Shown: one piece after another, positions 21,270 through 31,459 of the stretch
Layout: every line of letters starts with the position of its first letter
How positions within the stretch are numbered: the stretch's first letter is position 1
From: Zoroaster sp. YZ-2022
Lineage: Eukaryota; Echinodermata; Asteroidea; Forcipulatida; Zoroasteridae
DNA: 64,000 nucleotides
Direction: 5' to 3'
Assembly: GCA_029582265.1 (NCBI GenBank)
Contig: CM055819.1
Location: forward strand, 7,624,135 to 7,688,134
Position numbers and translations under genes: made by a program
Notes under the pieces: model-generated
Seen by the model: only the letters and a program-made list of their open reading frames with translations
Told to the model about the DNA's origin: nothing
The model's database searches: none

Positions 21270-22002
21270 TCAAATAAAAGTATTACAATATGAAGTAAAA
21301 GTGAGCACAAGATATGGATGATACTGCAGAGGGACCCATTGAGAAGCTGAGCTTGTAAACATGGGTCCCTTAGCATACATGTGCATTGAGTATTACAAGT
21401 ATAGACACAATAGGAAGTCAAAGTGAGCACAAGATATGGGTGATACTGCAGAGGGACCCATTGAGAAGCAGAGCTTGTAAACATGGGTCCCTTAGCATAC
21501 ATGTGTATTGAGTATTACAAATATAGACACAATAGGAAGTAAAAGTGAGCACAAGATATGGGTGATACTGCAGAGGGACCCATTGAGAAGCAGAGCTTGT
21601 AAACATGGGTCCCTTAGCATACACGTGCATTGAGTATTACAAGTATAGACACAATAGGAAGTAAAAGTGAGCACAAGATATGGGTGATACTGCAGAGGGA
21701 CCCATTGAGAAGCAGAGCTTGTAAACATGGGTCCCTTAGCATACATGTGTATTGAGTATTACAAATATAGACACAATAGGAAGTAAAAGTGAGCACAAGA
21801 TATGGGTGATACTGCAGAGGGACCCATTGAGAAGCAGAGTTTGTAAACATGGGTCCCTTAGCATACACGTGTATTGAGTATTACAAGTATAGACACAATA
21901 GGAAGTAAAAGTGAGCACAAGATATGGGTGATACTGCAGAGGGACCCATTGAGAAGCAGAGCTTGTAAACATGGGTCCCTTAGCATACATGTGTATTGAG
22001 CC
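21270..22002. repeat. Minisatellite, 122-bp unit, 6 copies
   Basis: GAGCACAAGATATGG starts at about 21302, 21424, 21547, 21669, 21791 and 21913. Units share TACTGCAGAGGGACCCATTG, TGTAAACATGGGTCCCTTAG and GAGTATTACAAGTATAGACA, and are almost identical. The first unit is the most diverged. Confidence 0.92.
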
Positions 22003-22349
22003 GGAAGAAAAAAGAATGTCCATTAAACCATGGGCCCACATCTACATGTAATAGCTGAATTGAACAACAGATGTCCTAGTGCCTGATCCATTGGCCCCCA
22101 ATCAAAACAAAGAAATACATTGAAGAGAACAAACAAAATTCAAGAGTTTTAGGACCCCGAGTTACAACGAAAAAAAAAGAGAAATCAGAAGTTTAAGACT
22201 TTTTGGACTTCCCCACCCAGTTTGTCTGGTTTGGACTTGTCTTTAATAACATTTCAAGATCTGAGCATGTTAGCATACGCCCAGCCAGCTGTTCAAAATG
22301 ACATCTTACATACTCATTGGCTTCTCCCGCTTCTCCTCCCACCTCCCAG

Positions 22350-22478
22350 GAGCTGCAAGCCCGTCTGGAAGACGAGGAGGATTCCAACGCCGACGTCAGC
22401 GCCTCCAAGCGCAAACTGGAGACAGAATGCAGCGAGATGAAGAAGGACATTGAGGACTTGGAGATCACCTTGGCTAAG
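22350..22478 (+). CDS. Mhc: Mhc exon (window 11): S2 coiled coil
   Basis: 43 codons, phase 0/0, residues 497-539: [20 protein letters not shown] then [23 protein letters not shown]. Strong match to the conserved S2 segment (DEE..., KRKLE.ECSE.KKDI.DLE.TLAK). Acceptor CTCCCACCTCCCAG, donor GTACTG. Confidence 0.97.
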
Positions 22479-22584
22479 GTACTGATTCATTAACCGTCTT
22501 GACGTTTCCCTGCCAACCAAGCTCCGCTGTGCTATCTTGCCTCATGTTTTCTGCACGAGATTTTGTGTTCTGGACGAAATAAGG

Positions 22585-22885
22585 AGTTAATTTTTTCTGG
22601 ATGGAAGCTCCTCTTTTCAATGAGTTGCAGAGAATAAAGTGAAATATACTTTTTAAATTTGCACGATCACAGAGATTTTCCGTCGAGGACAAAATAACAA
22701 GCTAATTTTTCTGGATGGAAGCTCCTCTTTTCAAAGAGTTGCAGAGAATAAAGTGAAATGTACTTTCTAAATTTGCACGATCAAAGAGATTTTCCGTCGA
22801 GGACGAAATAATGAGCTAATTTTGCTGGATGGAAGCTCCTCTTTTCAAGTTACAGAGAATAAAGTGAAATGTACTTTCTAAATTT
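22585..22885. repeat. Tandem repeat, about 115 bp, 3 copies
   Basis: CTGGATGGAAGCTCCTCTTT recurs three times (about 22597, 22711, 22824), each followed by AGAGAATAAAGTGAAAT and TACTTT(T/C)TAAATTTG. Between copies AGATTTTCCGTCGAGGAC recurs. Confidence 0.85.
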
Positions 22886-23514
22886 GGCATGAAGCCCAAA
22901 TAACATCTTGTGGCATTACCTTCTCAAAAAATCAGTTACATTTCCATTAAGAAGCCGAAGGTAGCTTATATTTTTTCAGTACGAATTCTGCTCAACTTAC
23001 AGTGCGAGTCATTGCATAATTTTCAGAGAAATGTTTTCAACTGTTTGTTATTGAAAAAAATGGCTAGTTATTATTGAGTAAAACTATGTCAAGGTGACGC
23101 CGCATTTTACTGCCGGTGTTTGCTGTGATTGTGCACATGAGGCATTCTAGTCTGCTGATGCATGGGCATGGTCAAACTTCCCCTGTTGCCGTGGTGATTT
23201 ACTGAACCTACTGAATGATGGGATTGACAGGAGCTGACACCCTTTTCCGTTGACATTGCAACTCATTTCCCCCCCCCCCCCATTCCATGTGATCCACTTT
23301 CATGACAGTATGTGCGTGTGTGTGTGTTTTGCTTGTTTTTTTTCTTTCATGAATTTAAAAGCAAATTTTACAGGTCGTTTCTACAAAAATCTGAAACATA
23401 CTTTTTATAACAAACCTTTTTTTTTAAAGAAAAATGTGCTTGTCCGCCCAGTTCTAAAAGTGTGTACTGGGGTTGAATTTAACAGATTTAACGTTTCAAA
23501 AGTCTCATCACATT

Positions 23515-23850
23515 AAAGGGAAGATACAACATTGGTAATGGTGGCAAAACTGCTTCCATGAGCATGCTTACTCTCTTTGAATCAAGATATACATTGAAGG
23601 GAAGGTACAACATTGGTAATGTTGGTAAAACTGCTTCCATGAGCATGCTTACTCTCTTTGAATCAAGATATACATTGAAGGGAAGGTACAACATTGGTAA
23701 TGTTGGCAAAACTGCTTCTATGAGCATGCTTACTCTCTTTGAATCAAGATATACATTGAAGGGAAGGTACAACATTGGTCATGTTGGCCAAACTGCTTCT
23801 GTGGGTATGCTTACTTTCTGTGAATCAAAATATACACATAAAACAAGCAT
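23515..23850. repeat. 81-bp satellite, inverted copy array (4 units)
   Basis: AAGGGAAGGTACAACATTGG recurs at 81-bp spacing; this is the reverse complement of the 11109-11830 unit. The last unit degrades into AATCAAAATATACACATAAA. Confidence 0.9.
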
Positions 23851-23859
23851 TCTATGAAA

Positions 23860-25580
23860 GTTTTATCTTAATACAGAGTCTAAGTCACAAGCAAAAGTGT
23901 GGACATTTTTACGGAAAACATTTAGAGCAAAAGGTTACCAAATGAATTTTAAATGCTCATATTAAATGCTCATACTTCAGAAAGAATGTTATTTTTCTGA
24001 TAATTACAGGGAATTACCATTCCTATACTTTCCCGTAAATGTCCGTAATAAAAGAAAATTAAATCTGAATTTAATGAAGACTAGGCCTATCGGAACTTGA
24101 ACTGCATGAAAAGTAACGGTTTGGGAACCAGTCTGAAATTGACGTATCCATTAGCATTATTGCATGTCTTGTCGCCTGTCTCCCTGTGACTGTTCATAAA
24201 CTTTCATTGTCAAGTCTAAATTATGAGTTCTTGTTGATTTTGTACTTTCAATCCACCAAAGTTTCAGGGCGGCGTTGTCCGCAGATCAAAGGGAGACCCA
24301 GCCCCATTACACCAAAGGATTTTTTTTACTATTGTCAAATCAACCCCCTGATCCTTGATTGAGTTTTCATAATTTCCAGTATAACCAACTGCCATGAAAA
24401 GTGTGAGCCCAAGGCATGAAAAACCTGATACACCTGTTTTTGAAATAAGTAAATTGCACTCATCAAAGTGTGTCCATTGACCTACACCCAAGCTGTATTT
24501 AACATTGCTTATGAGTGGTCATTAGCATGTTTCATATTTTGGAGATGACATTATAACCAAAAGTGTTTGAAAAATGTTTTAGGTTTGAACAAATTTAAAA
24601 TGCTGTTCATTGGTGTTACAAAACACATTGGCTTCTGCATATTGAGTGTGTGTTAACTAGTTATATTTTGAATGAGAATTTTCATATTTTGATGAGAAAT
24701 TTAAGGTTAAATGGGGAGGTGGGGGGGGGGGGAAGATAACATACATGTATCTGGATATTCACAGTGAGAAACTAGTTTGCGGGATTCAGGTATCATAACA
24801 TACATTTGCAGCCATTCATGAATAATTTGAATATATGATTGGCTTTGATCATTTGTTCTGGTTTATTTCTTATTTATTTTTGTGAGCTTTCCTGAATCTA
24901 AATTAAAAATCCCAATCAAACAAGTTGTTAACACAGGTCATACAGGTCAGGCGTCTTTAAATTGTGTTGAACAGTGTTTGGTCTTTTTTGGAACAAAACG
25001 GATTTTCCTGGAGTTGTGGAGCTTTCCTTTAGTGTAAAAAAAACCCAATCTTTTTCTTTATGTTGGTTAACTTCGTATATTTTCATTTTATTTGTGTATT
25101 TGTCACTTCATTTGATGTCTTTCCGAGTATTTTTTTTTCATCATTTTCATTTGTCTGTGGCAAAAAAAAACATTTTGTTTTTCATAATTCACTCTCGTGT
25201 CTCATCTAGTCCAGCAGTGTATACACAAAAAAGTTCCTGTGGTTTTATTACCCAGAATTCAGTATGTTTTGGATCACTATGGTAACCAGGGCTTAGCAAC
25301 CAAGATGGTTGGTGTATCAGTGCCGTAGGCAGTGGTAGCCAAGTCTGTTGATGTATTTTGAAGTGTATTTTTTAAGGCGTGTTTTTTTTTTTGAAGGCAC
25401 ATCTGTGTCTGAAGCCTTTCAGGTGATCTCACTTTACAGAAAAATGCAAAATTTGTCTTCAGTTTTCTTTGTTATTTTTGGCATGACTGTGTTCAATTAT
25501 CATGCCAAACTCAGATCATTGGTAAGTTAGATATCTTTTTAAAAAAGGCTACTTTTCTCATATATTTTTCAGAGAATAAG
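23860..25580. other. AT-rich intron, largely featureless
   Basis: Holds one fragment of the TCCTCTAGACC repeat family (24255-24345) and a G-run (24719-24732). An open 103-codon frame at 24974-25285 is T-rich, starts in no recognisable context and matches nothing I know. No exon seen. Confidence 0.4.
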
Positions 25581-25589
25581 AATTGACTG

Positions 25590-25745
25590 AAGTGGGACTA
25601 TAACCTGCAACCTCATGATTACAGTACTGGTGCTCTACCAACTGAGCTATCTAGCCCTGTAGGTGGTTGGCTCCCAGGTCGGGGTAGCCCAATACCCCCA
25701 TCCAGTTATGGCCATATCACCCACCCACCCTAAGCAAAGTTGAAA
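25590..25745 (-). mobile_element. tRNA-like SINE head (second family)
   Basis: On the minus strand: GGGCTAGATAGCTCAGTTGG then TAGAGCACCAGTACTG, a textbook A-box region, with a degenerate B box (GCAGGTTATAGTCCCAC) about 30 bases later. The acceptor stem does not pair, so this is a tRNA-derived element head rather than a working tRNA gene. Confidence 0.55.
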
Positions 25746-25819
25746 ACTCAATCACATGAAATTTATTGCAAATAAAAAAAAAGGGACATTATAAAGCTGT
25801 GGGCAGGATCATATCCTCT

Positions 25820-26093
25820 TGTGAGCATATTTATCCACAAGTGGTCGAAGATGTCGATCAGTGGATGAGATCATGTCTCATTTGCATATTTATCTATGAG
25901 ACAAGGATGGCACCCAATCAAGTGAGGGGATCATGTCCCCCTCATTTGCATAATCCATTTTATGCGGACCAGTCAAAGAATGGGGGAAAAAAGTTCCCTC
26001 ATTTGCATATATTCATTTATGATTGGCCAATGATGCCATCCGACAAGTGGGCGGGACCGAGTCCCCTCATTTGCATATTTCATCTGTTACTAG
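25820..26093. repeat. Degenerate tandem repeat with four octamers, abutting an exon
   Basis: The octamer ATTTGCAT occurs at 25880, 25944, 26001 and 26069 (spacing 64, 57 and 68). It is preceded each time by a variant of GTCCCCTC and usually by GGGATCATGT-like text. The last copy ends at the acceptor of exon 26094, so part of the splice-site region is made from the repeat. Confidence 0.7.
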
Positions 26094-26216
26094 GTCGAGG
26101 ACGAGAAGAAGGCCAAGGAGAGCCAGATCAAGATGCTGAATGAGGATTTGGCCGCCCAGGATGAAGTCATCGCTAAGCTGAGCAAAGAGAAGGCTTCCCT
26201 GGAGGAAACTAACCAG
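26094..26216 (+). CDS. Mhc: Mhc exon (window 12): S2 coiled coil
   Basis: 41 codons, phase 0/0, residues 540-580: VEDEKKAKESQIKMLNEDLA then AQDEVIAKLSKEKASLEETN, Q. Aligns with the conserved block ...NL..E.A..DE.I.KL.KEK. Acceptor CTGTTACTAG, donor GTAAGG. Confidence 0.97.
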
Positions 26217-26533
26217 GTAAGGTGTTTTTCCCCCAATTTTTTTGATCATTAATACCTTTTTTTTACCAGTTCCTTTCCTAAACTGAAAGTTTACACTAAA
26301 AGGTTATAATTTTTACTGTCAAGACCCTCGAGTCCACAGTCTTAAGACTCATCCTTAAGAGCCCTAGTGCACAGTCATGCACTCATGTACAAATACCAAA
26401 TTCCATTTTTTGGGGGTCACTGATAAAATTTAATGGTGAGGGTTATCAAAATCAGTTTAAGGTGTTTTCCAGCGTTAGTGTTTTGCCAAATTGATTTAAA
26501 CACTGCCTTAAATTTGCCGTCTTCCCCCCACAG

Positions 26534-26620
26534 AAAACCATGGAGCAACTACAGGCTGAGGAAGACAAGTGCAACCACCTGACCAAGGTCAAGGCTAAGC
26601 TAGAGTCTACCGTCGACGAG
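26534..26620 (+). CDS. Mhc: Mhc exon (window 13): S2 coiled coil
   Basis: 29 codons, phase 0/0, residues 581-609: KTMEQLQAEEDKCNHLTKVK then AKLESTVDE. Matches the family block LQAEEDK.N.L.K.K.KLE...DE. Acceptor CCCCCCACAG, donor GTCAGT. Confidence 0.97.
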
Positions 26621-27166
26621 GTCAGTACAGGGGTGGAATAGGGGCAGCTTTCCTGCTTGTTTGATAATCAAAATCAAAATTCAAATTTAGATTAATCATG
26701 CCCCCTTCTGGTTGTGTGCAAATCTTCCTGTGCATTGAACGACCAATCTTTTGATGCTTGTTATGGCTAATTGAGTAATGGGTAAATCGTTCAACAATCA
26801 GCCCTTAGCAGAGTGTTTAAGTATTCCATGTTGGTGTTTTGCCTGGATTCAAAACACTGACTAGTCTAGCCACGACCCTCGGGTGTGATCTAAACATTAT
26901 TAAACTAATGTGTACACTCGATTGATTGATTGAATGTCACGTTTTGCAATCTAAATCTAAGCCCAGTGTGAAAAGACATTGGTCAAAAAATCTGTTTTAC
27001 AGACAAAATACAGTACTGAGAAACTGGGAATTTTTTGGAGGTGGTTAGAAGTTGAGTTTTCTCATAAACACTTATGGTTGTTGGGGTTGACTGTTGGGGT
27101 TGGACTGCCGAGGTTGGACTGCCGAGGTTGACTGGTGAAGTTAACTGTCATCCTTCTCCTTTGCAG

Positions 27167-27312
27167 CTTGAGGACAGCCTGGAGCATGAGAAGAAGGCTA
27201 GAGCTGATGTTGAGAAGGTCAAGAGGAAGCTGGAAGGTGACCTCAAGATGACCCAGGAGACCGTTGAGGAGCTGGAGCATGCCAAGAGGGACATGGAGGA
27301 AACCATCAAGAA
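27167..27312 (+). CDS. Mhc: Mhc exon (window 14): S2 coiled coil
   Basis: 48 codons plus two bases (phase 0 in, 2 out): [20 protein letters not shown] then [28 protein letters not shown]. Very close to the family consensus (LEDSLE.EKK.R.D.EK.KRK.EGDLK). Acceptor CTCCTTTGCAG, donor GTAAGT. Confidence 0.98.
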
Positions 27313-27334
27313 GTAAGTACTGACAGTTTGTGTT

Positions 27335-27405
27335 TCCGGTTTACCTGGGTTGCCTGGTAGCCTGGTAGCCTGGTAACCTGGTAACCTGGTTACCTGGGTT
27401 GCTAG
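27335..27405. repeat. Short CCTGGTAAC minisatellite
   Basis: Seven or eight variants of CCTGGTA(A/G) (9-10 bp) right after the exon at 27167-27312, between TTACCTGGGTTG and its repeat. Confidence 0.75.
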
Positions 27406-27933
27406 ATCGTTCCAGTTTCGCTAGATCGTGACCAGAAACATGTTTTGGCTGTGGTCGTGGGTTGAGCATTTTTCGCACGTTTTTTGCAATGTTAATGGTA
27501 GCTTGGATGGTATGTCTGACATTCCTCAGTGTAGCTAATGATATGCAGAGCATAGGGCCGAGTCAGTATGTCAGATGTCATTTACACTCTTGTCTATAAT
27601 ATCACAAAATGCCACACAGTGACGGATATACATAAATATTTTTTTTCCAAGAATGGCAGTGCTCATGAAATTTTTTGGAGAAAAATCAAGCAATCAGATA
27701 TAACAACCATCAACTTGATTTGATTAAGAATGATTTTATTAACGGGCTGGTTAGAAAAAAAAAACATTTGGGATTAAGTTATCCATTGAATAATAATAAT
27801 AATAATAATTCATTGTTACATTTATATAGTGCATTTCGCATAATGCCCCAACGCAATTTACATTATTATTGAGTTATAAATATTGATGTACTTTTTGGAA
27901 CTAATTTTTGCTTGTTCTTTTTCTGCTCCACAG

Positions 27934-28024
27934 GCGTGATTACGATATCAGCCAGCTGAACAGCCGGTTGGAGGATGAACAGAGCCTAGTTGCACAGCTT
28001 CAGAAGAAGATCAAGGAATTGCAG
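27934..28024 (+). CDS. Mhc: Mhc exon (window 15): S2, last exon before the 15.4 kb intron
   Basis: One base completing Lys plus 30 codons (phase 2 in, 0 out), to residue 688: RDYDISQLNSRLEDEQSLVA then QLQKKIKELQ. Matches the family block LED.Q.....QLQKKIKELQ. Acceptor TTCTGCTCCACAG, donor GTAAGA. It splices to 43445 across the intron that carries the internal promoter. The phase 0 end at KELQ is what allows headless products to enter at the next exon. Confidence 0.97.
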
Positions 28025-28363
28025 GTAAGACATCGTTTACTCTCCCAATCCCTCCCTGGCACGGATCTAGAGATAACAAATGTACACAAATAGGCTTAAA
28101 AAAGCAGACGCTTGGATATGTGCTTGCCCCGTCAACCCTTAACTCTCCACCCATTCTCCACGCCCCGCCCTCTTTCTCAACAGGGTGGTGCTATAGACAG
28201 CAGGTAAGTCAAGCCCCTCCCACCATTATCCAAGCTCCGCCCAAAGACCCGCCCTGTACTAAAAACACTTCCATATCACTGTCGTTCTACTTGTCAAATT
28301 GGAAATTTGTCATATTTTATGTTTTCATGTGAACTAGGTGTTTCTCTGACACATGTACATTTA

Positions 28364-28637
28364 TACACTCACTGGCCAAAAGTATTGCAACATGAATTTG
28401 TACGAGACATTGCCTAGACGGATGGCCGCAATTATCAGGTCACGTGGTTACCCGACGTATTGAAGGACTTTGTTTCCGAGCAAGAACAGTAAAAAAGAAC
28501 ATTGACTTCAAAACACAGGCACTTTCAAGAAGTCTTAAGTAGTGTAAATAAAATAAAATAAATTATTGTAACACAGTTCTCCCAACTGAACATTGGTGTG
28601 AATTTCAATGTTGCAATACTTATGGCCAGTGAGTGTA
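28364..28637. mobile_element. Tc1/mariner-like MITE (TACACTCACTGGCC), copy 1
   Basis: Ends TACACTCACTGGCCAAAAGT and ACTTATGGCCAGTGAGTGTA, extended by ATTGCAACA/TGTTGCAAT, are about 29-bp inverted repeats with TA at the extremities. 274 bp. A second copy is at 47713-47972. Too short for a transposase. Confidence 0.8.
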
Positions 28638-28956
28638 GCTGATTTGATTGATACCCAGAATCACCAGTTGGCATTTTTTGAAGAAAAAAAATGATGTTGT
28701 ATTTTGTTGTTTTATTACTGAAACGAGTGTTTGAGAGCTCTGTACTCAATTTGTACTGTGTAAATATTTGAGTTTGGTCATTGAAAAATGAAAGGTATAA
28801 ACATTGTATACAAGTAGGCCTATTTGTCTTTATTTGTAATATTAATTTAAACAAAAATGTTTGTGTGTGTGTGTGTCTCCAAGGAAGGTGTTATCGTGGG
28901 TAAAGTTTGACAATATCAGCAAAAAATGTTGTACAATTTTGTTGTTCGAGTATATA

Positions 28957-29330
28957 ATAATAATAATAATAATAATAATGTGTGGACTTATATAGCGCAC
29001 GTATCCACCAACTGAGTGGTGCTCAAGGCGCATTATATTATTACCCCTGCTCATGAGGCTCATAAGGCTCATAAGGCTCATAAATCATTCCTGAAACCAT
29101 CTCAGCTCCCTGGGGAGTATACAGCTCAATTGCTGCCATTACAGCGCATATAGGGCTAATCAACCAACTCTGCCCTCACAGGTACCCATTTAACCCCTGG
29201 GTGGAGAGAAGCAATTATGGTTAAGTGTCTTGCTCAAGGATACAAGTGTCACGGCTGGGATTCGAACCCACATTCTGCTGCTAACACCAGAACTTGAGTC
29301 CGGTAAGCTAGACCGCTCGGCCACGACACT
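28957..29330 (-). mobile_element. tRNA-derived SINE, copy 2
   Basis: Same body and order as the copy at 20538-20910. The head on the minus strand begins near 29330 (GGAGTGTCGTGGCCGAGCGG) and has the B box GGGTTCGAATCCCAGC. The tail is (ATA)n at 28958. GGCTCATAA is triplicated inside (29055-29083). Confidence 0.8.
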
Positions 29331-29786
29331 CCATGTAGATTTCCTCCTAAAATTACAATTGCAGATATGTAATTTGCAGTTGAATTGACAAGACCAGTTG
29401 TTTAGTGAGCTAAACTGTTAACTCTGTTGTGTCTATGTATGGGTTTTCCCCTCAACATTGTCGTATGTAGCAGGCCATATTTTCGTTCACATCTCCCTAT
29501 GAAAGAGTTAAGGAGTTAAAGACTGTAAAACTTAACCGCTAAGCCAGAGGCAGATCTTGGGTTGCAGAAAAGGGGCAGGGCGCCCAATAATTAAGAAGGG
29601 CACAAGACCCCAACATTTTGAAATAGATGTTTAACTTTTGGAATTTTTGTAGATTGGTTGAGGGGGGAGGGGCACAGGCACACCCCCAACCTTGAACCAC
29701 CACTTAGCTAAGCTGATACAATTGTCAGCTTTGCTAGCTGTTGACTGTTAAAGCTTAGCTTATAAGTGCTTGGATAATCCTTTGGG

Positions 29787-30900
29787 AAATTCAAGGTTCC
29801 TGTAATAACTCTCATTTCAATACTGAAATGAGGACAAACCACCAATGCTAATCCACATGTAGCTGTAAACCGTTAATCTGCTTAGTGCAATAAGATAATC
29901 CTTTAATCCTTTAAAGATAGTGAAAATCAAGGTTCCTGTAATAACTCTCACTTCAATACTGAAATGAGGACAAACCACCAAAGCTAATCCACATGTAGCT
30001 GTAAACCGTTAATCTGCTTAGTGCAATAAGATAATCCTTTAATCCTTTAAAGATAGTGAAAATCAAGGTTCCTGTAATAACTCTCACTTCAATACTGAAA
30101 TGAGGACAAACCACCAATGCTAATCCACATGTAGCTGTAAACCGTTAATCTGCTTAGTGCAATAAGATAATCCTTTAATCCTTTAAAGATAGTGAAAATC
30201 AAGGTTCATGTAATAACTCTCACTTCAATACTGAAATGAGGACAAACCACCAAAGCTAATCCACATGTAGCTGTAAACCGTTAATCTGCTTAGTGCAATA
30301 AGATAATCCTTTAATCCTTTAAAGATAGTGAAAATCAAGGTTCATGTAATAACTCTCACTTCAATACTGAAATGAGGACAAACCACCAATGCTAATCCAC
30401 ATGTAGCTGTAAACCGTTAATCTGCTTAGTGCAATAAGATAATCCTTTAATCCTTTAAAGATAGTGAAAATCAAGGTTCCTGTAATAACTCTCACTTCAA
30501 TACTGAAATGAGGACAAACCACCAATGCTAATCCACATGTAGCTGTAAACCGTTAATCTGCTTAGTGCAATAAGATAATCCTTTAATCCTTTAAAGATAG
30601 TGAAAATCAAGGTTCCTGTAATAACTCTCACTTCAATACTGAAATGAGGACAAACCACCAATGCTAATCCACATGTAGCTGTAAACCGTTAATCTGCTTA
30701 GTGCAATAAGATAATCCTTTAATCCTTTAAAGATAGTGAAAATCAAGGTTCCTGTAATAACTCTCACTTCAATACTGAAATGAGGACAAACCACCAATGC
30801 TAATCCACATGTAGCTGTAAACTGTTAATACCACATAGCGCAATAAGATAATCCTTTAATCCTTTTGAGCAAGGTGGAAGTTAAGGCTCCTGGATTAACT
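29787..30900. repeat. Satellite, 136-bp unit, 8 copies plus a degenerate one
   Basis: TCAAGGTTCCTGTAATAACT (or the TTCATG variant) starts near 29791, 29927, 30063, 30199, 30335, 30471, 30607 and 30743. Units contain TTCAATACTGAAATGAGGAC, TAATCCACATGTAGCTGTAA and AAGATAATCCTTTAATCCTT. Two unit types differ by CCAATGC versus CCAAAGC and by TTCCTG versus TTCATG. Confidence 0.93.
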
Positions 30901-31149
30901 GTCACTTCAGTGCTCAGCTAATCTTCATGCAGCTGTAAACAGCTTAGCCCACTGGGATAATCTTTTAATCCATTTGCTGGTGGGAAAGAAGAATGTTGAA
31001 TTACCTGTCACTTCAGTAATGAAGACATTATTCCCTTTCAACATTGGGGGCCTAGATGTAGCTTAAAATGACCAATTTGATAATAACCAGATTATCAAAT
31101 TTTCAAACTGTTATCTTAAACACTTACGGTACTTTGTGTAAAGTTGATG

Positions 31150-31450
31150 TTATAAGTTTTGAGGCTTTGCATGGTGGAATATCGATATCGTTTCGGTTTG
31201 CGGTAACACCATGTGTTTATCTCAACTAACGTGAAGCTGAGGTACAGGTTCTGAAAAGAACCGTATCGTACAACTCGTATCTCAACCTTCGTTAAGTGAG
31301 AAAGGTTCAAGGGAGAACCAATTTCGGGCAACTCGTTTTTTCTCTACTGTCGCTAAGTAAGAAATATGGTTCAGGGAGAACCATGGGGACTTCACGGGTT
31401 AATATGGTTCAGGGAGAACCATGGGGACTTCACGGGTTGATGTTTGTATC
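31150..31450. repeat. CACCGCAAAC-family fragment and a 37-bp duplication
   Basis: TTTTGAGGCTTTGCATGGTG, CGATATCGTTTCGG, GGTAACACCATGTG: the inverted counterpart of 813-870. Then TATGGTTCAGGGAGAACCAT with GGGGACTTCACGGGTT is repeated directly (31364-31400 and 31403-31439). Confidence 0.6.
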
Positions 31451-31459
31451 AATCTTCCA

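Noticed and set aside
21260..22041. Chain of minus-strand open frames of 70-101 codons
   Set aside because: 122-bp tandem repeat read in different frames; not genes.
25590..25665. Functional tRNA gene on the minus strand
   Set aside because: The A-box region is convincing but the acceptor stem does not pair and the B box is degenerate; called a tRNA-derived SINE head.
28184..28203. Possible 20-nt microexon (acceptor TTTCTCAACAG, donor GTAAGT) after exon 27934-28024
   Set aside because: Splice signals look good, but 20 nt between two phase 0 exons shifts frame, and no partner exon restores it. Could be a decoy or recursive splice site; not annotated.
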